Of a stretch of DNA of 64,000 nucleotides, positions 1 to 12,171 are shown in pieces (position 1 is the stretch's first letter; every line of letters begins with the position of its first letter). A program made the position numbers and the translations under genes. The stretch lies in NCBI RefSeq assembly GCF_021462225.1, contig NC_061797.1, forward strand, positions 3,961,001-4,025,000, in the 5' to 3' direction. The DNA comes from Girardinichthys multiradiatus (Eukaryota > Chordata > Actinopteri > Cyprinodontiformes > Goodeidae). Under the pieces are notes generated by a model. That model searched no databases and had not been told where the DNA came from. It saw only the letters and a program-made list of their open reading frames with translations.

Positions 1-65
1 CACAAACAGGATGTGGTTTGCTGGTTGGTTTGCTGTTAAAAATCAATCATTCTTATGTCTCAGTG

Positions 66-130
66 GTATTCACTCCTCCTGGGTGAGCTTGTAGAGACAG
101 TGGAGAGGAAAACTCCCTTGTATGAGATGG
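66..130 (-). repeat. Short piece of a dispersed teleost repeat
   Basis: The reverse strand (TTTTCCTCTCCACTGTC followed by a CCCAGGAGGAGTGAAT-like stretch) resembles the repeat at 19790-19910. It lies just downstream of the last visible mucin exon, in an intron. Confidence 0.5.
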
Positions 131-184
131 GTGTGTGGACATTGTGTGTGTGTTGATTGGCCAGTAATATTAAAATCCACTTAC

Positions 185-3100
185 ATGTAAACAATGGTAG
201 CTGAGAAAGAATGTTGTTGACAAAGACTTGCCCAGATGACAGGATTTTGATGACCTGGTATTTTGTGGAAAGACACATTTTAGATTATGTTAAACATGAA
301 TTCATTAGTATTTTGAATAAAACAATAAATATGTATTTGCTTTCAAAACTGGAGTACTACATTAATAAAAAGTCAGTTTTAATCAAGAGAACCATCAGTA
401 AAACAATTTTTATATTACTGGATGTACTCCTCTCAGGAGAGATTCTGTCTTTGGATCCGTTTTTTCTGGTACATCTAATATTTTGACAGAGTTTAGCAAG
501 GTTGGGGAACAGCCTAATTTAATTTAAAAAATATTTTGGGTGTTGCTCCAGATCTACGTTTAGCTTAAAAAATCTGTGGTCTCAGTATTTATATATTTTT
601 GATTTTTTAAAGTGACGATGTTAGAACTTGACTTAATTGTCTGACCCAGATTTGAAGAGATTTTTGTGGTTTAGATGTGACACGGGCAATCCGACTTGTC
701 TTTGACACTGTGCCAATAACAAAAGACAGCAATACAACTTGGTGGGTTTATGTGCCTGAGGCTTACCACGGCATTGCTGTCCAGGGCCAGAGTAACAGCT
801 CTGAGACAAGTCCTGCTCTCTGTCAGACCACATTTGAAGACGTCCACCAACACAGTGTACAAAGAGCCATCACTCTGCTGCAACACACATTGAAACAAAA
901 CAAGTCAACACAAATACCAGTTCCAGTTAGAACAAACCCATATTAGTGTATTCATGGGCTGATTAGCAGTATCAAGATATACTTAAGTTTAAAAATGTTA
1001 CTGTTTCCAAAGTTTCTCCAGCCTTAAGTAACATAAACACTGCCCCTCTCACAACTGCTGCTGTGCACTGCAGCTTAGCTGGCTGAAAAAATGCTATTAT
1101 GTCTTTTCTTTTAGTTACAGCAAATACCAATTAGGCGAAGGCATTTTTGGTCAATGTGTGGGAAATAAAGCAGTATTCATATTAAGTTTTAAGACTACAG
1201 TTGCCACTACACATGGCGGTTAGCAAGTTATTTTAAATAAAAAACTTTAAATCCTGTTTCTTGTTTTAAATCATTGTGGCATATGCTTACATTTTTAAAA
1301 TAATTTTTACTATTTTTCTTTTAAAGTAAAAATAATTTCGCACCGGCTCATGCCCACATCACTGTTCATTAAGCATTAAATGCGTTCATTATAAAATAAA
1401 TCTAAACACTGGTAGGTATGTATGTATGTATGTATGTATGTATGTATGTATGTATGTATGTATGTATGTATGTATGTATGTATGTATGTATGTATGTATG
1501 CATGGGTATAAAACTCTTTACTTTTGCCAGAACATAAGAGCAATCTCCATGGAAAGTGTAGATTTTTCCATCAAAGGTGGTAACGTGAGCTCCCCCCTCC
1601 ACCGAACACGTTACTGAGCAGTTTTCCTCAGTACACATCCAGTGGCCTCTCTCACAAACACTGTCATTAACACACACACACACACACACACAGAAAATGT
1701 TGTTAATTCACTTGATAGGTATTACTGTACAAAATAGCATTCATTTAGTTGTGGTTCATTGCCTCATTGCACCCTAATGCACCTGGTGTGCAGCTAGCAG
1801 GGTGAATTGGATTGAAAACAATCAAAAGGAGAAATGAATTTTTATCCATGATTAGATTTTAATTTAAATCTATAACAGCTGCATACATTTTAACCAACCT
1901 TATAAGCATTAACATTACAGTTCATGAAATGCACTTCAAGATAACTATTCACCCAAAATATGGAGTCTTTGTCACTATTTGTTGTCCTGTACACAGGTAC
2001 AGTAAATCATATATAGAACGCTCTGTCTAACCCAGATTTTAAACATTATGATTGTATTTCTTTCCATTATGGGCCTAATAAAGTGGCATGTGTTCCCAGC
2101 TTACCAGGATCTACAGTTGAATGAATAGGACTGTCCTGACTGATAGATTTGGTTGCCATGCAGACATGGGCACTGATCAGCTGTGACACATCCTGTGTTA
2201 CCAATGTCATCATACACCATTCCTGAAGGGAGGATAGATGATAATAAATATGCATGTGCCTGAACAATAAATAACTTCATGTGTGCTGCCTTATATCTGC
2301 ATTATATGCATCATATGTGTGAGAATACCTGCAGGGCAACTGCAGCCATCATGGCAGTGGCTGTCACAGGTCTGACTGGCCTGTGGGTTGGAGCAGGAGT
2401 CCTGACATGGGCTGCTGCATTCCAGAAACTCCATGTTGTATGGGCATTGCTTGTCTGAGGAAACAATTTGTTTACGTTTGCAGTATCTATTCTAGGAAAC
2501 TAATCTTGTACAAAATAATGTATACAAAAAAAGAAAGGATTTCAGGATAACAATCTTTAAATTGTGTGTGTCAAACGTACAGCAAAAGGTTTCATTCCTC
2601 CAAGGCTGGGGGCTTCCTCCTGCATGGACGCATTGTCTGGAGAACTCAGAAATGGTTTTGCAGAGGATGACATCTGGGGATTTTTCTGAGTTGCACATGT
2701 CTGCCATGCATACTTTAGTAAATGATTCAACATCAAGAAGGTTCTGGCAGCTGCTGAATGGATGACTGGAGAAAGTCTCCTCACATAGCAGCTAGGGAAA
2801 AATATTACATTGAAATTCAGTCTTAGGCCCTTTCAATTCACATTAGCTTTGGATCAATTATGGGGATTAATTTACTAACTGAGATTTGCTGTTAAAGTTT
2901 GTATAAAACTTTCTCCTGAATCAGACAGACAGAAAACGCTAGAGGTCTCAACCCTAAATGGCCACTCCTGTTTTATAATGTTAAAAGATCCATAGGTTTA
3001 CTCTGGGTACGCTGGGGTGCATGTTAATTTAAGGGGCCTCTCTAAATGTTTCGCTCATTTAACTACAAAATTAGAAGCTCAGAATCAGATGCTAACTTCA

Positions 3101-6100
3101 GTGTCACATTTCTACCTTGAACACCTGGAAACTGATGTCTGAACACCGTTTCCCAGCTTAATGTTTGTTGAACAGCACTTCCTCTATAAAGACGCCAAGG
3201 AGAAGCCACATGAAAAATAAATCAAGATTTGTTTTCAAAAAGCTGATAAACATTTACATACTCTGCATTAGTCCCATTAATATTTATATTGTATGTCCAC
3301 TAGATGTCAAAACAGCCACAAGACTAAATTATATATCTGATAACTCATGTTCATTTCCAACTGGACACACTAGAACTATATCACTGCTTTAAATAATAGA
3401 AAAGATTGGACACTCAAGATAGAGCTTCACATCTTCTGTCTTATATTTTATATTAACAAATATATATAAAAAAAAAATCAGATTATTTATTTTGCACTTT
3501 CTGACTGTTAATGGGTGGGGCGACTGTGGCTCAGCGGGTAGATGGTCACGCATGTACATTAAAATTGAGTTGTTTTTATCATCCAGGGCGTTTATTCCAA
3601 AAACCCAAATTTGCTGTGTAACAAAAATGTAAATGAAATAGTAAAAAACATTGATTCTCAATCCCTATTAGAATTTTAATTCTCAAGATAATACACAATA
3701 AATTATGAAATCCTGTGTTTGCTGCTGGTGTGGAACAAAGTTGCTGTAAATATTGTTTGGTAGGTCTGCCTTTGTTATTTGTTGGGGGTCTGATCTGCTG
3801 GCAGTTTTGCTCAAGAACAGTTTGTTAGTGATATCTGATTAAGAATGGGTGGTTTGCTCTATGAACCATTACCTTATCCCCACAGCTCAGGACTGGGCTG
3901 AGGTCAGGCTCCACACAGGTCTCAGTGGGCCCGTTTATCTTGTAGGTTTCAGCGTAGTCAACCACAGACAGCACAACCCCTACAAAACAGCACAGTCAAT
4001 CACACAGCAAGCACAAGCCAGTTGTGCCTGATAAATACATTTGCCCCCATGTTTTTGAAAAAATAAAAGAGTCTCAAATCATGTCTGGCTGTAGAATATT
4101 CAGCAAGGGGCAAAAGAGAAAATTAGTGTGTATGAAAGGGGCATCACAAAGAAAAATAAATCTATATCAATAAGAAAACAAATTCAGCAAAAAACAAATA
4201 GAAATCATTTTTATTATATCTTTCAGAAAGTGAGGTGATATTTCTTAAAATAATTGACTGTAAGAACAACAGAGCAGGTATTATCTCTAAATACTCCTTT
4301 GATGTTTGAGAAACAGGGAGACAGTGAAGCAAATTATTTTACAGACATTAAATGTGATGAAAAACATCAAAAGCTGTCAAAAGCTTAAAGCTAATGTGTA
4401 GGATAACATTTTCCCCAGAAAATTCAGCCCACAGCCAAGGAAAGTTTAAAGTTGCATTGATCCATCCTTTTGAAACCTGTGTGGGTCTAGAAATGTGCAG
4501 AAAAAGATTCAAGTTCTCTGTCAAATGGCAATCCATTTCTATTTTTTTTGTAGAAGTAAAGTGTTTCTCATAGCACAAATGTGCTGGAGCAGGAAAAATC
4601 CTTCATGGATTAACAAACATTTTCTTGTGTGTCGCATTGCAGCCATATTACCACCCAAAGTAGGTATTACCTCTCCATCAAAGGCAGTTTTAAGGAGTTA
4701 CTTACTCCCAGACCCTGATTATGTTTGTCCAAAGCTAGTCATTATCATTATTGTGGTCCACATTTGAAATACAATCACTGACCGCAAAAAGCATATGTAA
4801 AAGCTAAATGGAAATCTACATTGCTCATTGCAATGTTATTCTTATTGGCATTACCATCTTTCATTAAATCATTAGATATCCTATCAAAGTTTCCACACAG
4901 TCCACATGTCTGGTTCTGATATTTGTTATCCAGTTCGATCTGTAACAACACAAAACATACAAAAAAAGAGATAAAGTCATTAGATTTTATTTCAATATTT
5001 TGATAATGGTGATTGTTTAGATTATGTGTGACGCCTAATGGGGGTCACACATAATTAAACACAATTAAATTTAACACAAATTAAAAACATTTGTATTTGA
5101 TTGTGTTTTTATTTGTTGTAACCATGCTTCTTTGCAATAAATCTTACACCACTGAAAAGCCTGTTTAATTCATATGTGGGTTAGTAGCAAAATTGAGTAT
5201 GTGGATTGCACCCTGTGGCAATGCTTGTCATACTTAGAGGTAATTCTATTTCTATACTCCTGGGGACCAAACTGTGTCCTCAAAGATGTCAGTGCTCTTC
5301 CCACATAGCTTAGGTTATCAGAGAATACTTCAGGAATTTGGGACTGGAAAGGAGGGAATGGCCTTACCTCAACCTCACTGAACATTTGTAGGATCCGTGT
5401 GGGCATACTAGTAATGATTCAGTTGTTTCTCATGGGCAAAACCCACATACTCAACACTGCTGCTCAAGCAGCAAATACATTTTTGGCAGCATTTAAAGAG
5501 AAATGAGCAGGCTTTCCAACAATAGAAATATATTGCAAGGAAGCAGTGTTACAACAACAAAATAATACCCCAAAACACAAATTTGTGCTGAGATAGATAA
5601 AGAAACTCATGGTTATGTGTTTAGATTTGAGACATTTGTGTTTATTGTAAATATTTTAAGAGTTTAAAACTTTGGTTAGAAAGTTCATGTTGGAGACCAA
5701 GCTTCAGTGCATCTAAATATGGGTCTAATCATACTGATGGTTTAGTCTGTTTGTGTGCTTCATACATCTAAGGAGTCGTCCAGGTTCCAAATAGCCTTAA
5801 TCCCAAGATTAGCTTCAACAAAGATACTTGATGTGGTCCTTTTGATAGTCACTCCAAATGCAACGAGCGGCAGAGACACCCTAGAGCAAAGATAGGTTTA
5901 AAAATAAGTCAAAACAAAACGGAGAAACTGAAGAAATGAACTGCCTTATGTGAGCGGGTGCATCCTCTTTGAACAAATATGTTCAGCAATGTCTATATTT
6001 CCTCTTAAATTTTAACTTAAAGATGCTTTGACTGAAGACCTCAGGTCATTTTGAAAATTTGGCCACAGCTTCTGAAAAACCACACCGTTTAAAAACAATC

Positions 6101-7901
6101 ATTTAAAAGAAAATAGAAAAGAAAAGTAAAGAAAAGAAATTAAAAGAAAAGAAAAAACTAAATCTTTACTATTTCTTCTTTAGGGACAAATTTTGTTGTC
6201 TACTGTAGGTGAGGCAGGTGGTCAGATTGTTACAAAAACACTGTACTCCTTTCTTATTTATGGAGTTTATGCTTCTCTAACTCTAACCATATTGATGGCT
6301 CCCACTTAAATAATCAACACTACAAACTATGTTGTGTCTGCATACAACGTTTCTTCATGAACCCTGCTGAGGTTTCTAACATGCAGGGGCAACAGAGAGA
6401 AGGGGAGCCCCAATAAACATTATTTTCTACCTGTGTTTCAAAGGGACCCTGAAGTTTTAACAGGTTGATCTTTGGACACCATTTTAGATTTTTTTCACCT
6501 TCCAAACTGAGCAAAAAGTGATCATATGATTAAAAGTAATTTCATATGGAAATCAGAGATATTAGTATAAGGTATATGTGACCAGCAAGGCTATAAGACA
6601 GAAGCAAACAATAAGAGGTTGCTGAGAGAAAAAACATTCCTATAACATGACAAAATTACAGTTCCCCCATGACATGTCATGGGGGAACTATAGGCCTAAA
6701 TTAAGTCTTTATTTGTTTAAATTAAAATTCTAACTAGTACCTGAAAAGATCAGCTGTTAAATAACTTTATGACATCTGAATAAACTCTGTTATAAAGCTC
6801 TCTTAAAGCCAGGCAAGCAGAACATTCTGGTTAAAAATGCTTCCAAACCAAGCCTCAGTTACTTTATGGATAAATAACTGTTTTCAGGATAAACAACTAA
6901 TTATTAGAAGCAGTTTTACAGCAATGATTGTAAATATATGCAAGTGTAACAAAAAAACAAAAAAAATCCCAAATATCCCAGCAGTCATTCATACTGTGGC
7001 AAATATGAAAAGAAACTGAACATACTCACATCTGGCCATTGAAAATCACTGAGCTCTTAGAGAGCTCCACAACAGAACCATCCAGCTTCATGGTGATGCT
7101 GCTGATGGTGGGGTTGTTGTCAACTAGGCCTCGCCTCATCTGGATGAGGAAACTCTCATAGCTTCCCTTACAGTGTGAAACCAACATGTGCTTACAGGTG
7201 GAGGCCAGCTGGAAGAAATGCCCATCAAAGGTCTTGATGTGATAGTGGCCCCAAGTTGTGCAGACTCGGTCAAGGTGGGACATCTTAGCTATAGATTGAA
7301 AACATTAGAAAAATATGTTATAAATAAACAATGGTATTAATACCTGAACCACAAAATGTTGGTATTTGCATATTTACCTAAATTCAGATTCAGTGTTTGT
7401 AGAGCAGGGACAATGGTTACTGTGGTAAAAAGAAGAAATAATCACTGACTAATTGAACACAATATTTATGTATTTCACAGATCAGATATTTGTGACACTT
7501 CATGAAAGCCCAGTAAATTATTTATCAAACCTGGGTTTCAGTCTCACAGGAGACTGAATCAGGAGACTGAATAATTTTCACAAGACTTAAGTTTACCTTT
7601 TTCAGGTTTAAGTATTTTTCCTCTTACATGAGTTCTATGAAAAAGTGTGAATGTGACCTATCATGAAAATTACCTTCTCAGAAAGTATTAAAAAAAAGAA
7701 AAGTCTCAGGACTAAACATTTACACCAAGAACCTGAACCATTTTATGTGAATTTACTTGAGCTGTTAAATTAGTTAGTTAAGCACCATGTGTAAAGCTGT
7801 AAAATATATTCCGCTTTAGATTTACCAGTTTGAGACTTGGAGCCAACCAGCAGAGTCAGGCAGGCGAGCCATAATGTTAGCTGGAGTCCTTGGGTGCCCA
7901 T
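185..7901 (-). CDS. Gel-forming mucin-like gene (MUC2/MUC5 type), N-terminal exons; continues past left edge
   Basis: Twelve coding exons in consistent phase: 7901-7826, 7419-7378, 7288-7030, 5880-5766, 4939-4855, 3979-3873, 2791-2581, 2454-2329, 2222-2105, 1660-1522, 877-767, 254-185, about 486 codons. Exon 1 encodes a signal peptide ([20 protein letters not shown]). Exons 3-5 form a first von Willebrand D domain, starting [18 protein letters not shown] and containing [10 protein letters not shown]. Exon 6 carries [15 protein letters not shown]. Exon 7 is a cysteine-rich C8 domain. Exons 8-9 give a TIL module. Exons 10-12 open a second VWD ([19 protein letters not shown], then VFKCG). This SP-VWD-C8-TIL-VWD order is that of secreted polymerising mucins, which build mucus gels. 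Otogelin or another VWD protein remains possible because the mucin repeat region is outside the window. The start is set by the signal peptide and by a TATA box about 50 bp upstream. Intron sizes vary widely and several introns hold repeats. Confidence 0.85.
1412..1503 (+). repeat. (GTAT)n tetranucleotide microsatellite
   Basis: About 22 copies of GTAT, nearly pure. It lies in mucin intron 10 and begins about 20 bp beyond the splice donor of exon 10 on the minus strand. Confidence 0.97.
1671..1692 (+). repeat. (CA)11 microsatellite at a splice acceptor
   Basis: Eleven pure CA units. On the minus (coding) strand this is (TG)11, ending 8 bp before the AG acceptor of mucin exon 10 (AG at 1662-1661). 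Confidence 0.97.
6660..6689. repeat. Perfect 30-bp palindrome
   Basis: The sequence equals its own reverse complement from 6660 to 6689: arms AGTTCCCCCATGAC around a central AT-dinucleotide (centre CATG). It lies in mucin intron 3. I see no surrounding terminal repeats or other element to explain it. Confidence 0.95.
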
Positions 7902-7951
7902 CTTGGTCCGATGGGTTGACTCTATGACAGAACTCAATAGGAGCACAAGTC

Positions 7952-7959
7952 CTTTTATA
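7952..7959 (-). promoter_or_regulatory. TATA box of the mucin-like gene
   Basis: TATAAAAG on the minus strand, about 50 bp upstream of the ATG at 7901. This predicts a transcription start near 7925 and a 5' UTR of only about 25 nt. A strong TATA box fits a tissue-restricted secretory gene, but the assignment rests on spacing and motif alone. Confidence 0.55.
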
Positions 7960-8283
7960 ATATTCCAGCAAAGGTGGAGCTGAACTACAAGCAAGAACTG
8001 AAACAAACTGTTTACTCAGAAAACATGTTACTGCTGTGAGCACCATATACACCCTGTTTGTCTCTGAGTAACAGCAGTTTGTTTTTTACCTTTGATAAAA
8101 AAGCAGGTACAATGGGAATGAGTGCCAGATTTAACCATGCATAATTTGGCCTTATAAAGCTGATGCTGTCTTCCATCTTTTAAATAAAACAGGTCTTTGT
8201 TTTTTGGTTTGTTTCCAAAATAGTATTATTAAATAAATTAAAGTATACTTCACATTATAATGACACCTACATGAGCAGCATGG

Positions 8284-8849
8284 TGTCATGATCAGAAATG
8301 ATTGTAAATATTGGCAAACTATTATCCAAATATATGCAGTTGTATGTTGCTTAGATTCATCATTCAGTCTTGTGTTTGGATTACTTTCATGGATTCCTAT
8401 GTTGGAGGTGTTAGTTTGTATGTCCTTTTAGATCTAGCTCCTCACTGTTTATGTTCTTTAGTTAGTCCCATTGTTTACTTTTTTCTGTTCATTTAGATGT
8501 TTTGTTATTCCCCTAGATTCCTGCTCTTCTGTGTCAATTAGCCACCCTTCTTCAATTGCCTTGCATCACCTCCCTCATCAGCTACCTTAGATTTCTCCTG
8601 ATTAGTTCCCCTGATTCATTGGTCCATTCTCCACCCTACCTCTGTATTTATACCCTCTGGTTTCATTGTTCACCTCTGGATCCAACTGCTGACATCCTTG
8701 TTCCATGTCTCTGTTTCTGCCTGTAACCCTGCCTGAGTTCCCTGCTTTAACTTCTCAGTTCAGTTATTAGTAAATGTTTTCAACTCACCATGCGGCTGCC
8801 ATTCTCCTGTTTGCACTCTGGTCCTGCTCCACCTCAGCCCAATATGACA
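8284..8849 (+). mobile_element. Solo LTR with 5-bp target-site duplication
   Basis: A 566-bp sequence beginning TGTCATGATC and ending AATATGACA, with short inverted TGTCAT/ATGACA tips. It is flanked on both sides by the same five bases, CATGG (8279-8283 and 8850-8854). It contains a TATA-like GTATTTATA near 8643 and no coding sequence. This is the structure left by LTR-LTR recombination of a retrotransposon. It sits about 380 bp upstream of the mucin start codon. Family not recognised; orientation is inferred from the TATA-like box. Confidence 0.8.
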
Positions 8850-10860
8850 CATGGAGAACTATATCCCTACATCTGTGTCATCTAGCTCAGTTAAAATGAT
8901 ATGGTTCATTACAATGATAAAGCAGTTATTTACTGAAAAACTAACAATTTGTTGTAAGCAGTAAAAACTGGGTTTCCAAAATGAGAATTGGCATCAAACT
9001 GTGATATTTTTAGTTTAAGTTGCCCAACAGTACATCGTCAAATGGAACTGGAGTGGGCTGGAATCGTTCCCACAACTTTCAAACTGCAAGGCAACCACTC
9101 TTCCTGCTGGTCATCCTACACTGGCCTTAGAGGACATAAGTAGTGCTACGATGGCTGCACAACCAGAAGTCATAGTCATTGTAGCAGGGATTTCAATCCT
9201 GTCCACTTAAAAACTAACATGCCTGAATCTTATGTAAATGTAAGGATCTACACAAGAAATGCAAAAATATACAGACCTATTCTATAAAATAGCATATTAT
9301 TGAAAAGTTGATTTATGTCAGGAACTCCATCACTAAGTGAAACACATTATATAGATTATTTACACACAGACTGTTGATATTATGGTTGTCTACCTACAGC
9401 TAATAAAAACACAATATTTATGATTAAAATATTGCATCAGATCCATAAAAAAGTTAATACAAAAATGTGGGCTTAATGAAAAGTATGTTTCATTTCTTCT
9501 TAAAGGTTATTTTAAAAAGGAGCTCTGAGAAATGAGCATCATCAGAACGCTTATTCTGAATTATTGAATATGAGTGTATAAAGAAGAATGACCTATATAT
9601 TGTTTATAAACTTTACTCCTACATCTCAGTCCATTTGATCATCTATAACTCATTTTGGTCCCAGCAGGTAAAGCTCTGACTTGCAGGCAGAAACATTCCA
9701 CAAAAAAAAGGACTGTTTTAAAGATGAGATGTGAAACAGCTGCTCCCTTTTACAGAAACATCAGCACTGGGAAGGTGGCAAATCAATATTAGAAACAGTT
9801 TTTTAATCAATAAAGTGCTAACGGCAGGCATGGACACGACCACCAGCTGCAATAGTCATTCTGATTTTTATACTGTAACAAATGTCTACTTTCTAAGTTG
9901 GTGATCTAATCAGAGCACACTACTCAGGTTACTGTGTAACTCATGTTAAAGTCAGAGTTGGCTACATCTATGTACATGAGGCATTTTATTAATAAACCTT
10001 ATTTAAATGAGAATACTCCTACAAATAAGGTTTGGTTTCTTGCGTTGGGAATCTTATGTGAAGTAACAAGAAAGTGTGACCTTATACTGTAATGACTATA
10101 ATTACACTGACTGAAAAAACTGATTATGTCAGCATTGTTTCCTTTGCTTACCTTTACTCATTCATAATGATCAAACAGACGCTGCTAAGTGACCTGTGAG
10201 GTTGTGTATTTATTTAGGACGAAGGTTTTCACTGAACCTCAAATGCTATAGCAGGGCAGTTTGTAGCTTCTCCTTTTCCAAAACCTCTGAGTTCCTCTGC
10301 TGCTGGTATGGAATCAATTCATAGTGATAACCTCTGCTCCACATCATTAACTTACAAATAATATAGAACGACAGAATACAAGTGCAATAAATGTCCAGTT
10401 GGAATATGCAGTTTGAGAAGGGCCAATGTTCCACCGTGTGGACGCGATCAGACAAGGTTTCCAAGGAGACAGCATGCTTTACTTTAACACAACTGCAGTG
10501 ACTTGAGACTTGTTCGTATGCTTTCTAAGAAACATCCAAACCCTTTCTGTGCATCCAATGGGGCTCAGAATGCAGAGTTAGTTTGTGTTCATGTGTTTTC
10601 TGCATGTTCATCAGATTTCAGTCTGAAAACATGTGGGATGATGGTTCCAAGCTGACCTGAGTGGTAAATATAAGACTGAATAGAAATAGTATCTGTATCA
10701 ATATGGTTGTCTTTGTGGTGACCTGTCCACAGTTTACCCTTCCTTGTGCCCATGTCATTAATTCATGTTCAACCAATGTGAGCTGACAACATTTGTACTT
10801 TTTTTTTTGCTGACATTTTTATTTTTTGTTTAAGAAAGTATGTTGGGATGCATCATTTGC
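8850..10860. other. Intergenic, no gene seen
   Basis: AT-rich sequence with no ORF that looks coding on either strand. A patch near 9030-9200 (GGAATCGTTCCCACAAC, CTCTTCCTGCTGGTCATC) resembles the reversed head of a tRNA-derived SINE, too worn to call. Confidence 0.5.
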
Positions 10861-10861
10861 C

Positions 10862-11110
10862 AGTGTTAGCACTGTTGCGTTAGGGCACGGAGGTCCTGCG
10901 GTTGAATCTCAGACTGGGGTTTCTCTGCATGGAGGTGCATGTTGTCCCTGTGTATGAGCCTATTAGGGTATAAGTGTGTGTATGCATGTGTGTTGCCCTG
11001 CGATGGACCGGTGACCTGCCCAGAGTGTATTCCCCATGCCAACTTGCCCATTGACAGGAACCAGACCTATTAGGCCCTGCAAGGATAAGCAGGTCTAGAG
11101 AATGGATGGT
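10862..11110 (+). mobile_element. Diverged tRNA-derived SINE
   Basis: Resembles the better-preserved SINE copies at 37911, 43981, 42763 (reverse) and 54484 (reverse): GGTCCTGCGGTTGAATC box-B-like segment, TCTGCATGGAG, then TTGCCCTGCGATGGACCG and a worn tail. Indels are common, so this is an old copy. Confidence 0.6.
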
Positions 11111-11159
11111 AAAAGTATCATGGTGTGAGTACAATCACAACATATATTTCTACATAAGC

Positions 11160-11480
11160 AAGTAAGTAAGTACATTTATTTATGTAGCACCTTTCAAAGC
11201 TAAAAATCACAAAAGGCTTTTACAGAGTACAAATAAAATAAATACAAATATAGGCGTAATAAAATACAAAGACTGTAGGAAAAGCTTAAAACAAAAAGTA
11301 GAACATTTAACTAAAAGCTTGTCTAAATAAATGTCTATGGCAATATCCAAGATCACAATTTGCCATTGACCCAACAAAACCGGGCTTATTAGTTCCAACA
11401 ACAAAATGTATCTAAAAAAAAATGTGTATGTTACAATTTGTTCCCTCTGTGGTATTATTAATGGTGAGTGCAAACAAAAA
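11160..11480. repeat. Dispersed teleost repeat, LINE-tail-like
   Basis: Contains ACATTTATTTATGTAGCACC followed by AAAAATCACAAAAGGCTTTT, a pattern that recurs in fish genomes at the 3' ends of retroelements. Exact family and ends were not determined. The stretch 11480-12170 that follows shows nothing I can name. Confidence 0.4.
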
Positions 11481-12171
11481 GATCTAAATTATGCCTCAGT
11501 GCATAAAAAACATCCATCAGGCAGTCTGAAGAATATTTAGATGCATGAAGGAATAGTAACTACATGGTAATATTAGCAATAATTCAGCAATAATTAGAAT
11601 GACCCTTGAGGATGAATTTTATGTTAAAGTCATATTAATTCAAAAATGTGTTTTAAAAATATTTAAGGAATTGTTTTAATATCCAAGAAATTGCAACATG
11701 GTCCACACTGGTCATTTAGGAAACTGAAGACAATTTGGCCTGATGTTGAGCTGTTTCCTGCTTCTCTAAGGAGGAGAAAGATTCTGGGCTTGTGTTAATG
11801 AATGGAGCATACATTAGTCCCAGTGACTGAGCTCCCTCAGTCCAGGATATTCATCCTGTAGCGCAAATGTAATCACCCAGATCTAAAGAACTGGATGCAT
11901 CATTGTGTGATATTTGTATTTGACATACTCCTGTCTACCACAGCAGTCTTTTTACATCATGAGTTATATTGTAATGTCATATTATTTTAGCATTTCATAT
12001 AAACCTAATCTAGCATAACCTTTTTTTGTTTTACAGCTGTATCATTTTGCCACTGCAGTTTTATTCTTCTGCTGCAGGAAAATCTGCACACTAATTCATC
12101 TTTGAGGCATTGGATTCTAAGTCTAGGAGTGTTGTTAGTCTCCTAATTTCAATAATAAGAACAATGATATA

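Noticed and set aside
1412..1503. CRISPR-like array
   Set aside because: Simple microsatellite without spacers; no array of repeats with unique spacers anywhere in the window.
1402..1689. Frames with repeated Thr-Tyr-Ile-His or Met-Tyr-Val-Cys
   Set aside because: Translations of the tetranucleotide microsatellite; only the exon 10 part (1660-1522) is coding.
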